Positions 38,644-51,656 of a DNA stretch of 64,000 nt are shown here, piece after piece. The notes beneath the pieces are model-generated. The model worked only from the letters and a program-made list of their open reading frames with translations, was not told the DNA's origin and made no database searches. Positions within the stretch are counted from its first letter, which is position 1, and each line of letters begins with the position of its first letter. Both the position numbers and the translations under genes were made by a program. Origin of the DNA: Moringa oleifera (taxonomy: Eukaryota; Streptophyta; Magnoliopsida; Brassicales; Moringaceae); the NCBI GenBank assembly GCA_021397835.1, contig JAJFZO010000094.1, forward strand, positions 4,626,001 to 4,690,000. Reading direction: 5' to 3'.

Positions 38644-41043
38644 GGCTGTGAAACTGAGCTAACACGTCTTTGGTTTACAGTTGCATCTTTATCATGTTTG
38701 AACTCTGTGCAGTGCTTTCTTGAAATTGCCCCTCACTCTTTTGTTATTTACATCTACGTGTCTTCTGCTAATGACTAAGTAGAAGCTTACAAAATCGGGA
38801 AGATCAAGTTTTACCATCCTCATGATGATAAACTTTATAGCAATAAGATTATATTTTCTTGGCCATTAAAGATCATGAAAGCTTAAGAATGACCACTGAA
38901 TTTTACCCTCTGGTCCCCATCTAACTGTAGCTCTGTTGAAATGTATTTGTGGGATTTGAATCTCTATGGACAGTGACTGTAAGATTGAAAATATACTCAT
39001 TTGGCATCATTTTACTTGAAATTTCAGTGTTATAGGATTTCATGACATAATCATCTTGACTGAAAGATGCTTAAACTAACAGAAATATAAATCCAATGTT
39101 AGTTTTTAATTTTACTACGCTCTTCTCACATGCAGGTCAACTTCAAATGAAGGGATTTACATATGAAACCTACTGGCTACTGCTTTCAGAGCCTGATGAG
39201 AAACTGGGTAACTCTACAGCTTTTGAATTTCTGAGACATTGAGTCATACTTATATTTTTTAAATTCTTACTAAAGCAAGCATAATGGTCTATGGCATTTC
39301 AAAGGATCTATTTTGGTACTCTATTGCTTCCTTTAGTGAGTTTCCCATTATTTTGGCAAGATTATAAGGAAGTCATATTGATGATAGTGGTTCCTTAATT
39401 TCTCTATCTTGAAATTTTGTATGTTTATAAATCAATGATGCCTAAGTTGCAGCCAAATTAAATTTTGAGCATTTCTTTGTTCTTGCGGAGCAAAAACTAA
39501 CTTGGTTTTCCATGAATTGTAAATTGTAATGCATGTTATGAATATCAAAATCATGTCCAATCCAAGTTAACCAGCTAAGATCTCTGGGGATCATTTATGA
39601 AAATGTTTTCCCCAGGTATAAGTGCCTTCTTCTCTGACAAGTTCTCTTTCTTTCTTGGTTGACTTAGACATAGAGCCAAAAGTGAACGAATATGGCAGTA
39701 GAATTTCCCAAACATAAAGATGGTTGTTTGCCCCATCATGTCCCACAGATATCAGATATCATTCACTCAAGGAGAAAGATAAAATTTAGAGGTTGACTTA
39801 CATCTCATGTTTTGTGATTCTAAGCGGAAGCATAGATGTAGTTTTCATCTGTTCCAAGTTTATGCTTGAAGAGATTGCAACAGATCAACATACATTGTCA
39901 AGGGCACTTCTTTTTTTCTGATATATGCAATAGTACTTGTAACTTGAAAGGTTTAAGCACATAAGGTCACTATTAAGATCATTTTGGTGTGTCATACCCT
40001 TCTGTCCCTGCCTTTGGGAGACAGGACTAGAACCTGTTGTCGTAGTTAATTTGCAAAGTGTCATGATATCGTTCCTACTGAAGGATAACATAAAATATAA
40101 AGAACACCACCTTGTGACTTGTTTTATGAACACATAGATCATGGGATAAATTTGGGTGAGACTCGCTTCTAAATTCTGAAACCTGTGATTAATGTTATTC
40201 AATGTTTAACTATGATTGCTGGATGAGGTTTCTCAGGGTTCTACACATGCATTCTTGAAAAGGACAGAGTGATCAAGGAAGTGTTACACGAATCTGTATC
40301 AATACTCAAATAAATGGAAGTGCTTCTCAAATGGCAGATAAAACTTTTTAGGAAAAGAAAATGGACCTTCAGCAGAATGCCTGATGGAGGCAGAACTAGT
40401 GTGCAAGATGTCAGCTTTTCTAAGATTCACTTGCTCATACAGATTTGTCAGCTTGGTGGAACAGAGACTATGACAAATTTAATGCAAGGAGTTCCATCCG
40501 TAGATGCATCTGCTTTAATTCCTGATTAGATTATCCTACTTGAAAATTAATAGAAAGCAAAGGAGAAAGAAAGCTAGAAAAGGAAGAGGAAAGTCTGGAA
40601 AAGAAGATTGAAAAGGAAAAAATAAAAAGGCCATAACTTTATTATTATTTTCCACTTCACTTTCCTAAACTTTACTATCCTCCATTTAGAAAAGTAAAAA
40701 GGGAGAGAAAAGAAAGAAAAGTTTAATAATTGATCAACTCCCCAAATTAAAAATTGTATTGGCTCAAACACTAGATAATGTATATGACATCTTTATGAGG
40801 ACCCTACCGTGTGAAATTTAGGTTCAGAAAGTGAAATCTCCACTTGGAGCTCCCATGTGTGTTCAGTTTTTACTTGGGTGTAAAGGAAAACAAAGTTACG
40901 GAGATACCCCACTTGTTAATGCTCAAGACGCATCTTAGACATGCTGATACATCACTAGCATGGTACTCTATTTATTGCATTCTAATCCCTTTATAATACA
41001 AACCATAATAATTGAGGCCTCTAAGAACCTCTGAAACTTCTAT
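38644..41043. other. Divergent promoter region, hydrolase and bHLH genes
   Basis: 2.4 kb between two divergently oriented start codons. Several short frames occur but none with a recognisable domain or linked splice sites. A possible TATA element (TTTATAATAC) lies at 40990-40999, about 45 bases upstream of the bHLH ATG. Confidence 0.5.
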
Positions 41044-42606
41044 ATGGCTGAGTTTAGCCAACATGTGCAGAGCTTTAGGTACTACCAGCCTTTCCCTGAG
41101 ATGGATATGCAGATGGAAATGATGAAGCAGTTTGCAGAGCTGAATCCAAGCCTGTGGGAGAATTTTAGTCTTGCTGGGTGCTCAGTCTTGGACCAACAGC
41201 AACAACAACCTGAATTCGCAGCTAGCTGTATTCATGAAAATCTTCAGAGTACTTTCAGTACTACTGGCCTTAGTACAGTGCCCGTTGCTAGGACCATGAC
41301 CGTGACATCTATTGAAGATCATTTCCTTCAAAGCAGAAAGAGAAAAGTAATGGAACAATCCACCAGCAGTTCCCAAATTCTATCTTCCACAGCTTCAACA
41401 ACTGAAATTGCTGGAAACTCCAGCACGAAGGAAAAAAATGTATGTATAGTTAAAGGTTACTATATGCTTGCCTCAGTCTTTTCTTCAACTTTTCTTCTTC
41501 TAGCAATCTTTTGAATGGCGGTTGTGGACTTTATGTCTTTAGTTCACATATAGTTGATATATATGCTTGCGTTGATGTTTTCAGAAGTCGGGAAAAGGGA
41601 AGAGAGGTAGAAGCAGGGAGAAGGAGGTAGACAATTCAGAGGAAATAATTCATGTTAGAGCTAAAAGAGGGCAAGCTACTGATAGTCACAGCATAGCAGA
41701 AAGGGTATATTTGTATGTTTTTGCTCAAACATATTGCATAATCAAAATAAATTACTTCCATCCATTTGGGTTTTGATCCATATATGACTGCAACTGAACT
41801 GATGAATCAAAAAGTTAAATTGAATGTAATTATTTGTGTATCAGGTGAGAAGGGAGAAAATCAATCAGAAAATGCAATGCTTGCAAGACCTTGTTCCAGG
41901 CTGCAACAAGGTAAAATTGTTCTCACTTGATTGTTATGCTTATATCTCTTTTGATATTCATTCTGACTTGGAAGTTTGAACTGACAGACAATGGGTATGG
42001 CTGTTATGCTGGAAGAGATTATAAATTACGTTCATTCCTTGCAGAATCAGGTTGAGGTAAGTTAGATGTCAGGAAAGTTAGAGTTAACATCTTTGTGCTT
42101 CTAACAGAACTTATGAACTAATCTTCTTCTTTCCTTTTCTTTTCAAAACTCAGTTTCTTTCCATGGAGCTTGCAGCTGCATGTTCTTCATATGACTTCAA
42201 CTTTGGAAGAGAATCCGTCAAAAAGGAACAGGTGACCCATCAGTAACACAACTGTGATCTACTTAACAATATGTGTGGAAATACAGACATACACATGCAT
42301 GAGAGCAAGACAGGCAACTTGCCTTGCCTCATTTGATTTTCTTTTGTCCAAACTTATAAAATAAGTGGTGAATATTAATTAAGATACTGGAGAGTTGAAT
42401 CTGACACGCTCAGTTGAGGCTGTAGAAGCATCTGCAGTCAGATTCATTGATTTACATGTTCTGATGGCTTTGTAGCTTGCAAAATGCGTGACTTAGAACC
42501 TTCAATGATGCAGGGGACAAACTCACATGAGGCAGAGGAGATAGAGAAATGGGCAACAGAAAGATATGGAGAGCAGAATGGCTTCCACTCAACATGGCCC
42601 CTCTGA
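41044..42606 (+). CDS. bHLH transcription factor, BEE type
   Basis: The six exons are 41044-41439, 41585-41704, 41845-41910, 41988-42056, 42154-42231 and 42514-42606. The product is 273 residues. The basic helix-loop-helix domain starts at VRAKRGQATDSHSIAERVRR. His167, Glu171 and Arg175 are the H-E-R residues that read E-box/G-box DNA. Helix 2 is TMGMAVMLEEIINYVHSLQN, followed by QVEFLSMELAAA. This pattern is that of the plant BEE/HBI/bHLH75 group, factors induced by brassinosteroids that promote cell growth and flowering. The N-terminus (EMDMQMEMMKQFAELNPSLW) also fits that group. A short polyglutamine run (QQQQQ) lies near residue 54. The first exon ends in AAAAAAAT followed by GTATGT. Which BEE member it is cannot be settled without a tree. 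Confidence 0.92.
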
Positions 42607-45059
42607 CTGCACTTTTGGCCCTTCTCATTGTTTATAAAGAACATCAAATATGCTTCACATCCATCATTCCTCAAAACAAACCATGTCTCAAACTTCTGCG
42701 GGAGACGTCTACTGCCAGATCAAATCTGCTTCTAATTCCGTGGCAGAAGCAGTACTGATATATGCATTATTTCACATAGAGTTAAGAGCCAAAGTACGAA
42801 TACTTTGTTTTCTTCTTTATAATTTTTGTCCAATGCCAAGGCTGATCTCTCTTGTTTTGACTCTCTAAAGTAAATTCTGCTTCATGGCCTCCGTATGTGT
42901 TGATGTTGTCATACTGCCATGTCGGCCATAGCAGCTGAGCACCAATTGGCCTTGATGGGACTTGACTTTGTGTATTTGATCATGTAGTTATATCCATTTT
43001 GTGATATATTTTTGTCAACTTATGGTTTGAAGTTTGGCATTTGGGGCCACTTTCAGAGCCTATTACGCTCTTTCAAGCAGACATTTGCATGTTCTTCGTA
43101 GTTTTTTCGTTTACAAGATAAAGAACAAGGAAATAAAATAAAAAAATTGAAAGAAGATGTCCCAAAATCCCTCTTAGAGTATAATTCTAGCATTTATGAA
43201 GCATATATCCATATCGTATACTTCAAACATGTTCAATATACAGTTGATCAAAGAGACACTTCAAGTAGGATCACGTGCTCCAGGGTCATACAAATAGGCT
43301 TATGCTCATCCCTTTCTTCTATCAGTTGGTCTGGTAAATGCAAGTTTTGATTATGGACACAACAAAAATCCAAAAAACATTGAATTTATGAGCAAGGAAA
43401 AAGATTTTTTTCTTACCCTCTACCTGCTTATACTTCACAGACTTAGTGGATATTGTCTTTTTTCTTACAACATGAGTACAAGACATGATTCAAACACTTG
43501 ACAACTAAAAACCTTATACATGTGGGATCCATATAGAGATCCCTTTAAAACTAGAAGAGTCAGTTTAGGAACATGCTCTCTGATAGGGAGTGCTGTGTCC
43601 CTCAAGAAGGCCTGAGTGGTCTAAATATCAGGGTCCCCTATAAATAATGGCCCTTTGCTTTGGCATTCTAGTGCTTGACTGATAAGCTTCTGTCATCTTC
43701 AAAGAAAACTTTGATGTAAAACCACCCTAACATGCTTGGATGCATATTCATGTCCACAATAGCCCCAGTTAATTGATGGAAGGAGCATCATCATTCTTTT
43801 ACTTGCTTTATTATCAATAGTTCATGAACCTTAAGACCTTCACAATAGTTAGTATGAGCTTTTAATCAAACGAAAATGGCATATTGTCTAACTCATTAGT
43901 TCCGGTACTCTTTGGTTAATTAATTTCTGAACTAAGTGAAATCTGTGAGCTAACCATATTAAGTAAGATTAGCTTAAGCTTTCATAGAAGGTTTTCATGA
44001 TAAATAAACAGGATCAACCTAAGATTAGTGAAATGGGTGATTTGGGTGGTGTGGGAAGATAGAATCTGATGGATGTGGGCAATTCATGGAGTGAATGATT
44101 GAAATGATGTAGTGCAGAATAACGTTTTTCTGGGGAATCCAAAGGGAAAAATTTTTGCAGGTGCATTGCATCCAAAAACATGGGACTGAGAGAGGACAGC
44201 TTGAATGGGCCACTTCATGCTCACTAAAGGTTGAGGCAGTGTGGGATCTCCAATTTCTTGAATGAAAAGGCTATCTATCTTTTTAAAGTTTTCTGCAATC
44301 TACTTTGACTCCTTTTTGACAATCTCCACTTGGCATTTTATGGGTGCATGTGCCATTACAGACAGTATTCCTCCTGTGCTTTATGAGTTTGGCTGATATG
44401 GCAAGCATTACCACAAAGTCTGTAGTTCTTATGAAACCTTTCACGCTAATAAGTTCCATTAATGATAGTTTGGTCCCCATACAGCTTTTATAGCGATTTC
44501 ACTCAAGTTTGGAAATTTGCAAGATTAGAAAATAAAAAAAATTCAACACTTAAATTCATAATTAATTTTAAAAATTAAAAATATTGAAAGACTCAGTCGA
44601 TTACTTTTTGTTTTTACTTTACTCTAAACTAAAGTTCCTTTTTTTTTTTTGACAATTAAGAGTAATAACTAAGTCAGAAAAAACTTAAATATAGAATATA
44701 CAAAACAGAAATAAGATGGTTTTTCTATCCTTACTGAAATTTGAAGTTTTATTTTATCCTGTGTGTATCTACTTTTTTTCACTTCTCAATATCTTTGATC
44801 AATTTAACCTGAATAGTTGGAATTGAACAGGATGAGTTGAATCCTAGAGCAACCCTGTGGGATTTGGAAAAGTCTGATCATGGCTTAATATGTGAAACCA
44901 TTTGCATAAGAAGTGCTGTGAATAGCAGAGACTGATGGGGATGTACCAACCAGAAGGCTGCCTGCTTTGAAATGACTCCCAAGAAAATGTTGTTCCTGGC
45001 ATGTGCACATATGGTTAAAGGAATGATCCACCACCTGTTCTGTCTACAGGTCTCTTTGT

Positions 45060-45169
45060 CTATGCCATCTGCTGCTGCTTCCTGCATTCTTCAAGCCTAT
45101 CATGTAATTCTGCACCCTCCCACTCAGGCTCACGCATGAGCTGCTCTGACTTATTGTCATGTTCATCTT
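45060..45169 (-). pseudogene. Coding-like terminal exon fragment, unknown family
   Basis: On the minus strand, a TAATCAG acceptor-like site is followed by an open frame of about 36 codons ending at the TAG at 45062-45060. It encodes a highly charged helix-like segment including EQLMREPEWEGAELHDRLEE. An adjoining open stretch in another frame, reaching to about 45250, looks like its upstream continuation after a frame change. No further exons are seen upstream before AT desert. I do not recognise the protein. It may be a decayed gene end, or chance. Confidence 0.25.
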
Positions 45170-45707
45170 CTGATTAACTCCGTTCTTCACTGTCTTACAG
45201 CACAGGCCCCGTTTCAGATTTTTATCAAAACTTTGCTCGACAGATTTCAGCACATTCCTGAGAATTAAGCTGTTTTTTATTTCACAATTGGAAATGCTGA
45301 TCGAATCGATTATACATTTAATTTTTAAATTTGATTTAATTTAAATTTTATAAAAAAATTTAAATTATTATCAAAAAAAATTAATATTTTTAATTTTGAA
45401 AATATTTTAAAAATTTTTATATTATAAAATATTTAAGATATTCATAAAATTTAATATGTGAGTGAATTTTATAAATTTGTTTAATTGATTAAAAATAGAG
45501 ATTCATTTGAGTTATTTTTGAAATAATTTAATAATGAATATACTCTAAATTTTTTATAATTAATTTAAATTTAAATTTAATTTATATTAAATTTAAAATT
45601 TAAATACTTAATTGATCGAATTAATTCATAAGAGTTTAAATTTAAAAAAAAATGAATTTAATTTAATTTTTATATTTTAAAAAATAAAAGATATTAAATC
45701 AACAACA

Positions 45708-45815
45708 TGGGCTGACACCAAATCTATGCGTTAAGCCCATACATTAAAATTCTTTCAATTAACCCGAAAGATTTAGCCCGATAATAGAGGAATGACATTT
45801 GGGCCCAATAGCCCA
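45708..45815. promoter_or_regulatory. Cluster of site II-like GGGCC/GCCCA motifs
   Basis: TGGGCT at 45708-45713, GCCCA at 45735-45739, the palindrome TTGGGCCCAA at 45799-45808 and GCCCA at 45811-45815. They lie 225-333 bases upstream of the ATG of the membrane protein gene at 46041. Such TCP-type site II clusters mark promoters of broadly expressed plant genes. Confidence 0.5.
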
Positions 45816-46040
45816 TTAGAGGGCGAGCGGAAAGGGCGCGTGTAGGTGCTGGCGGCTCCTCCTTCCACGCTTCCTGAGGAGATTGAACTTGGGTTCTAAG
45901 TAAACCCCAGAAGCAGAATAGCATGCATCACGTCCATATCATCGATTATTTAAATCTTCAATTAAGCTTCACTCTGATATGTATTTGTACCACTAAGCTA
46001 TAAATTTGACAGCTGTTGGCTTAGCAACTTGGTCTCCGAG

Positions 46041-49000
46041 ATGATGTCTCCAAGGCCAATCTCTGAAGATCGAGGATCTCCTCATTTCAGGTACTATTGA
46101 ACGGAATCCGATTCAATTGTTTTTTATCTTTGTTTTTTGGTTCTTGTTTTGCCTGCAGATTTTGCAAGCCCTTGGTCTGTTTGGTTTTACTAGAAACACA
46201 GAATGAGAAAAAGAAAATTTAAAGCAATCTTAACAATGTTTTTCTTTGCTGCTTTTGACTCGTTCGTGTCTAACTGGCGCTGATAATACAAAATGCAGTT
46301 TCCTGTTTTGGTATCTTAGGTTTTCTTCTTTGGTTTATTCTTAAAGAGTCGTTTAGTTGTTCCATGAGTTCTGTTTTATTTCCTGAGAAAATTAGGGCAA
46401 AGAAATTTTTAGTTGCTTTGATTAATGAGCAAATAAGATTGGAATCGCTTCTGACTTGCTGGCATAATTTTTTTTTTTTTTTGGGTGAGGGGTGATATAA
46501 TGTCATGGGTTCCCTTGTAGTGTCGGTGTTAATTAGCTGGATGATCAGTGAAATGAGCTGTGAAGACTCTTTTCCTTGCTCATTGTAACTATTAGAGCTT
46601 GCTGGCTTGTTTTAAGTTTCTGATCATATATTTAAACTGATTACTCAATCACCTTTTGATGCTCTTTTTCCTTTTTATTGGGACATGGATTGGATGATCT
46701 TGGCTTTTAGTTGATGCCCCATTTGACATGCCAAATGATGTTTTCTGTATTTTGATTTAGAAATCAAAATTTGAAGTTGACAATAAACTATATTACCTCT
46801 TGTTGTTTATAGTTGACAGATGGGATTGATGTAGCTTATTGTTTTATTGGATTTCTGTTCTATGAATTACTTTGCTCTTGTTTTCTTGTAGGCACACTCC
46901 TTTGCAAATAATCCATATTGTTGGAAACCTGTTGAGAATATGGTCGGTTTACTCCATGTATCGCTATTTGACAGATACAGGAGCTTCTGTTGTGCTCTTT
47001 ATTTTTTGTTGTTTGGTTCCATCTTCCATCATATTTTTAGTCTTGCAAAAGCCATGGAAAGGCAGACCACTCTCTAATCAACAGGTGAAATAGAAGTATT
47101 CCATTTGATCTGAAAATAGATGAGAAAGAAAAGAAAGAATTGCTAACATTTATGAGTTGCCATCATCTTCGTTTTTGTAAGTAGTATTTGTTACTTTATA
47201 GGTGGTGCCTTCTGTAATAAATGGGGCCATAACAGCTTTATACTTCATATTGTGGGGAAAGGGCCTCAAATCATGTGGACCTGTCAGGTAGATATTTTAC
47301 TTCTTGCAGAAGATTTAAAGTAGCTTGCTTGAGCTTTTGAAGGGCCTATTCTTTATTTCAAGTCCTATTTCTCATCTTTTTTGTTTATTGGTTTCCTTTT
47401 TTTTAATTTTTTTTTTAAAATTTGCTATAGAGCTATCATGTCAGAGTACTCTGGTGCTGTTCTTGGAGTATTATCTGCAGTATTGTATGGACGGAGGAGC
47501 CAGGTCTTGAAAAAGGTAGCTCTTTGTAACATACTTAATTGTTAGATGGATTTCATGTTGCTTATGTCAGGAAGTACCAATAATATGAGACAGAGGACTA
47601 ACTGATGTTCTATTAATATTTCGTCTCAAGTTGAAATCCATGCATCATTCACTTGTTTCATTTTTCTGGCCATGTATAATGTTGGTTAAGGTTGAACCAT
47701 TGGCTGGTAGCAGGGTTCACTTCTTGTGCAAACATGTTAAAATGAATGCTGTTTTCATTTTAATTAATGTGTTAAATGTACATTGGTAGTATTTTGCTAT
47801 GAGTGGGGATCATTATTGTGGAAAATGGTAAATATCTTATGTATGGTTGTTTCCACATCTTTTATCAGGTAGGTGGGTTTATTGCAATGTTGGCATCTCT
47901 CTTCCTCTTGTCTCAAGGCTGGGCAATGGCATCTTTCTCTCCACTTTATATCCACTTGTACTATTAAGTTGTTTTTTTCACAAAGTTGTATTCAGCTGAT
48001 AGATTTATGGCTTACTTTTATCTCCTTTGCTTTAGTTTTTTTTTCCTTCTCCAACCATTCGTTCTCCTTCTTGTGAGAAAATAACTTGTTTCAATTGTAT
48101 TGAGATGAATGTACTTAACCCAAAATTACCCTTCAGAGACAGCCCTGACACAGAGGCTCATACTGAAGAAGTATTAGGTTTGAAAGCAATGGCAGTTCCC
48201 ATCTTTGCTGGAATCTTATCGGCATTGAGACGGGTGATTGCACGGCGTGTTTCACTTAAGGTGTTTATATCTAACCCTATCTATCTAACAATCAATATTC
48301 ATGTTCATCCTTTGTCGGCCAGAATACAGTCCCCTCTTCCTCATTTTCTCATTTTTGTTAATGTCCTTTTGCAGAATCAACTCAAAAGACGACTTCACGC
48401 CATAACCATTGCTTCTGCAACATGTTTTATGTTTCCTCTCGCAATGTGGGATGTGATCATAGTAAGTGTTGCTTCATGCTTCTAGAACACTATAATTGCC
48501 TGAGTACTTAGATGTAAATTGAGTTGGCATATATGTTTCTGGATATGTGATAGTTTTGATCAGTCTTAGATGTAATTTCAGTAAGCATATATGTTTCCAG
48601 AATATTATAATTGTCACATTTTTGTTGTATTCTGGTTGAATTAACATTTATTTGCTACTTCGTTCTGTTTTTGTTGGAGCATTTCAGGGATCAACTTCTG
48701 GTAGCAGTATAGAGTTGCCATTTTCTGCGTGGGCTTTTTTGAGCACCGTTCTCTTTGGAATCATTTTGATATTCTATGTTGACAGTATCGCAGAGGAGAG
48801 GTACTCATAAGATTATCCCTAAATTTGCCTGCTTTACTTATTTAGCTGCTTGCTCTTTACGCTACCATATTTCAGGGCACTACTCTGTAATGGCCTTGAA
48901 TACGGGGCTTCATCTTTAGGCCATCATATTTCTGGGCACTACTCATAAATAGTTTACAAGAGAAGTGATAACAATCATCAGATTGGCACTGCCTGGCAGA

Positions 49001-51656
49001 ATTTTGCCTTGGTCAATATCTGAGAAATGTTTGGGATGTTTAATCTTTAATTTGTTATTAAGTGGATACACCGAGATATCCTTTTTTTTTTTTTTTGTGT
49101 TCATCTCTCAACAGTCTGCTGACATTTTAAAAGAGAAAGAATTCTTAGGTGTTATAAGGGATTGTAGAGTTTTGCTGACCATGCAATTACTGCTCTGGGA
49201 CTGCTGTACTGCTTAGGTACCATGACCTAAGTTGTGATATTGCATGGGTAATTGGGGGAAACAAAAGAGACGTGGAAATTAGAATTAGACTATATGTACT
49301 TGATTCTTGTTTAAATTCTTTATTTGCAAAAATAAAAAAAATAATAACCAAATCATGCATTCCGACCTTTAGAACGTTTGTCAATTTACTAGTTGATTGG
49401 CTTCCCCTTTTTGCAAGAATCAGCGTTCTTTTCATTCTCTTGATGTTGTGCAGCCTATCCTCGCTCTGTCTCTCTCTACTCCATAAAACAAAGATGGATG
49501 TATTTAAGGATTTGGATAAGGGCATGGACCATTGCATTCCATTTTATCTTTTTGACCTGGATATTTCTAGTTCCTAGTTTGAATTAATTGAAGGACATAC
49601 ATCAAATATTTCTCTTCAGTTAACTACACTTTGTGCTGACTAAGATGAGAGGTGGAAGCACCTTATGATCTCATAAAACATGCAATTTTTGAGTATAACA
49701 ATCTTGTAGATGTATCTTGAAGCAGATTATTTGCGCTTGGCTTTTCCTTTTCAACTGTTAGTTCATGATTGGAATATACATTTTAAGTATCCTGCTTGGC
49801 AGAGAAGTGTTTGAGTTTAGCTTCTTGACAGACAAAATTCATAAGTCTTCTTGACTCAAATTGCTTAACAAACTGCTTCAGCCTTCTCTAGTAATTTAAT
49901 ATGCTGATTTCTGTAAGATATATCTGACCTCAGAGGGGAGCCCATGTATGACATTCGTTTATAATAAATTGTCTTCTTATTTACTGTCTCAGAAGTGACA
50001 TTTGTCACATTCACTTGTTAATTAGTCATGTCTATGTCACTGCATCGTTGTTCTTATTTCATGATGCTTATTTCAAGCAAACATGTTAATGTCATTTAAG
50101 GCCACATGAAATTGATTCTAATATGTCCAGAAATTGCTTAATTTCAAAGTGTCTTAAAACAGTTATTAGAGGTTCTTGTGATGTAGGTTATAATTTCTGG
50201 ATGACTAATGATTAATGCCTTTTATCCACTTGTAGGCTGCATATGGTTTTCTCTTCCCCAAGACATTTAATGGTCGCTGGAGCATGCATAATTGTCATGG
50301 AGCTCGTGTACAAAATGGACTTTTCTCTTCCTGGCTTCTTACTTTGCTCCTTAATTTTAGGCTTTGGTATGTATAGTTTCTTCCAACATCTTCTGGCAGT
50401 GAATATGATTATGCAAAAGCTTTCTGGAATTTTTTTATTTGGCCGCGTAGGGGAGGGGAGGGAAGGTGGATGATTTAATCATTTCAGGAAGAAAATGTTC
50501 AGAATCTTAGTAGATACTGTGCTGACTAATAATCACAGGATTATTGAAATTTATTGTTAAATTTTAGTTTTAACTATTCAGTATCTCATTTAACTGCTAT
50601 TGATGAAAAGCATTCCCGAAAGACTTGCAATTTTCTGCACAGAAGAGAGTAGAAGATCATTTTTTTGACTAAACGCTTAGAGAGGTCAAGGATGGTGCAT
50701 TAGATCTACTCTGGAACGTGAAGAGCTTTTAGCTATCTAGCAGTTTATAGGATTACTAACCAAAATTATCCATGTTTTTCTTTTCTCTCTCTTTTTTTTT
50801 TTTTTTTTTTTAAGTTTTAATGCATCTGCAAGTATTTAGAGAAGCTCATTGCAGGTTGGGGTTGTACTTTTCAATAGCAAGTACTCTCCCTTGTTACTCT
50901 TAGTTATTCTCCTCACTCTCATTGTCTCATCTTCCCTTTGTAGTCTGAGAATTTTTCATCAAATAATATTGTATGATTTCTACTGATTTGTTGAATAGAT
51001 GGACAAGCTCTTGTACTTCTCCCGATTTTAGTATTTGTCAATTTTGGAGCAACTAGGGACATCTATCATTCCCTGGTACCAAAAGACTACGTATTACGTC
51101 TGAATATTGAATATTAAACTGTTTGGCTTCTTTCTGCACTGAAAATAACCATTGCACGTCTGAGATAGTAGCAGTTGATGAAATTCTAGAATCAATTTCC
51201 GTTAATTTAGTTTTCCTCATGGCTGCATTAACATATAGATTCCAATGCCCTGTATACTATGACAGATTTATCCAATCTTATGCAATGGTTGAACATACTC
51301 TTATAGAAGATTGTATGTTTATTTTTTTTAATGGAGTCTGGTTTCTCACCAATGAGAAAATGAATCATGTGTTAAGCAAGCTAAACAAAAAATGGAAAAT
51401 TCATATGAAGCACATGAGACTTATCTTCGTTTACATCTAACATGGACTTTCTATTTCAAGATTTCTTTTGGTGGTTATCATGAGTACTTTTCTTTTCTTT
51501 TAATGTGTAGATTGCTTTTTGTGATTGTGCATGAATTTTTAAGGGATATATGAGGCAACTTCTTTGGAACGTAGTAGGAAAGATTCTATTCCAAAGCCAG
51601 ATCTATCCAATGGGATGTTGGGGGATGAGCTTCAGATGTCTTCACTTCCAACCTGA
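46041..51656 (+). CDS. Multi-pass membrane protein like the N-terminal half of ZnT5/MTP12
   Basis: The ten exons are 46041-46090, 46892-47084, 47202-47287, 47431-47515, 47869-47957, 48137-48260, 48375-48461, 48688-48800, 50236-50366 and 51544-51656. The product is 356 residues, in frame throughout. It begins MMSPRPISEDRGSPHFR, contains eight to ten hydrophobic segments and ends with a hydrophilic tail, SNGMLGDELQMSSLPT. Short motifs recall the N-terminal membrane region of animal ZnT5, a Golgi zinc transporter. They are the QKPWKGRP loop, GLKSCGP followed by an acidic helix, and IFYVDSIAEE late in the chain. The histidine-rich, six-helix cation-efflux domain that moves zinc in ZnT5 is absent. 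A zinc-related or secretory-pathway role is thus a guess. The exon 5 donor (GTACTA at 47958) is weak, and the junction it makes is the least certain part of the model. Confidence 0.8.

Larger units (their letters stand above)
42607..46040. other. Intergenic region with one coding-like fragment
   Basis: The first few hundred bases are the bHLH 3' untranslated region. Around 44.8-45.25 kb the composition is balanced and a coding-like fragment occurs (listed separately). 45.28-45.70 kb is low-complexity AT DNA. 45.7-46.04 kb is the promoter and leader of the next gene. Confidence 0.5.

Noticed and set aside
43510..43640. Short palindromes and a possible tRNA-like fold
   Set aside because: No acceptor stem, T-loop consensus or anticodon arm could be assembled.
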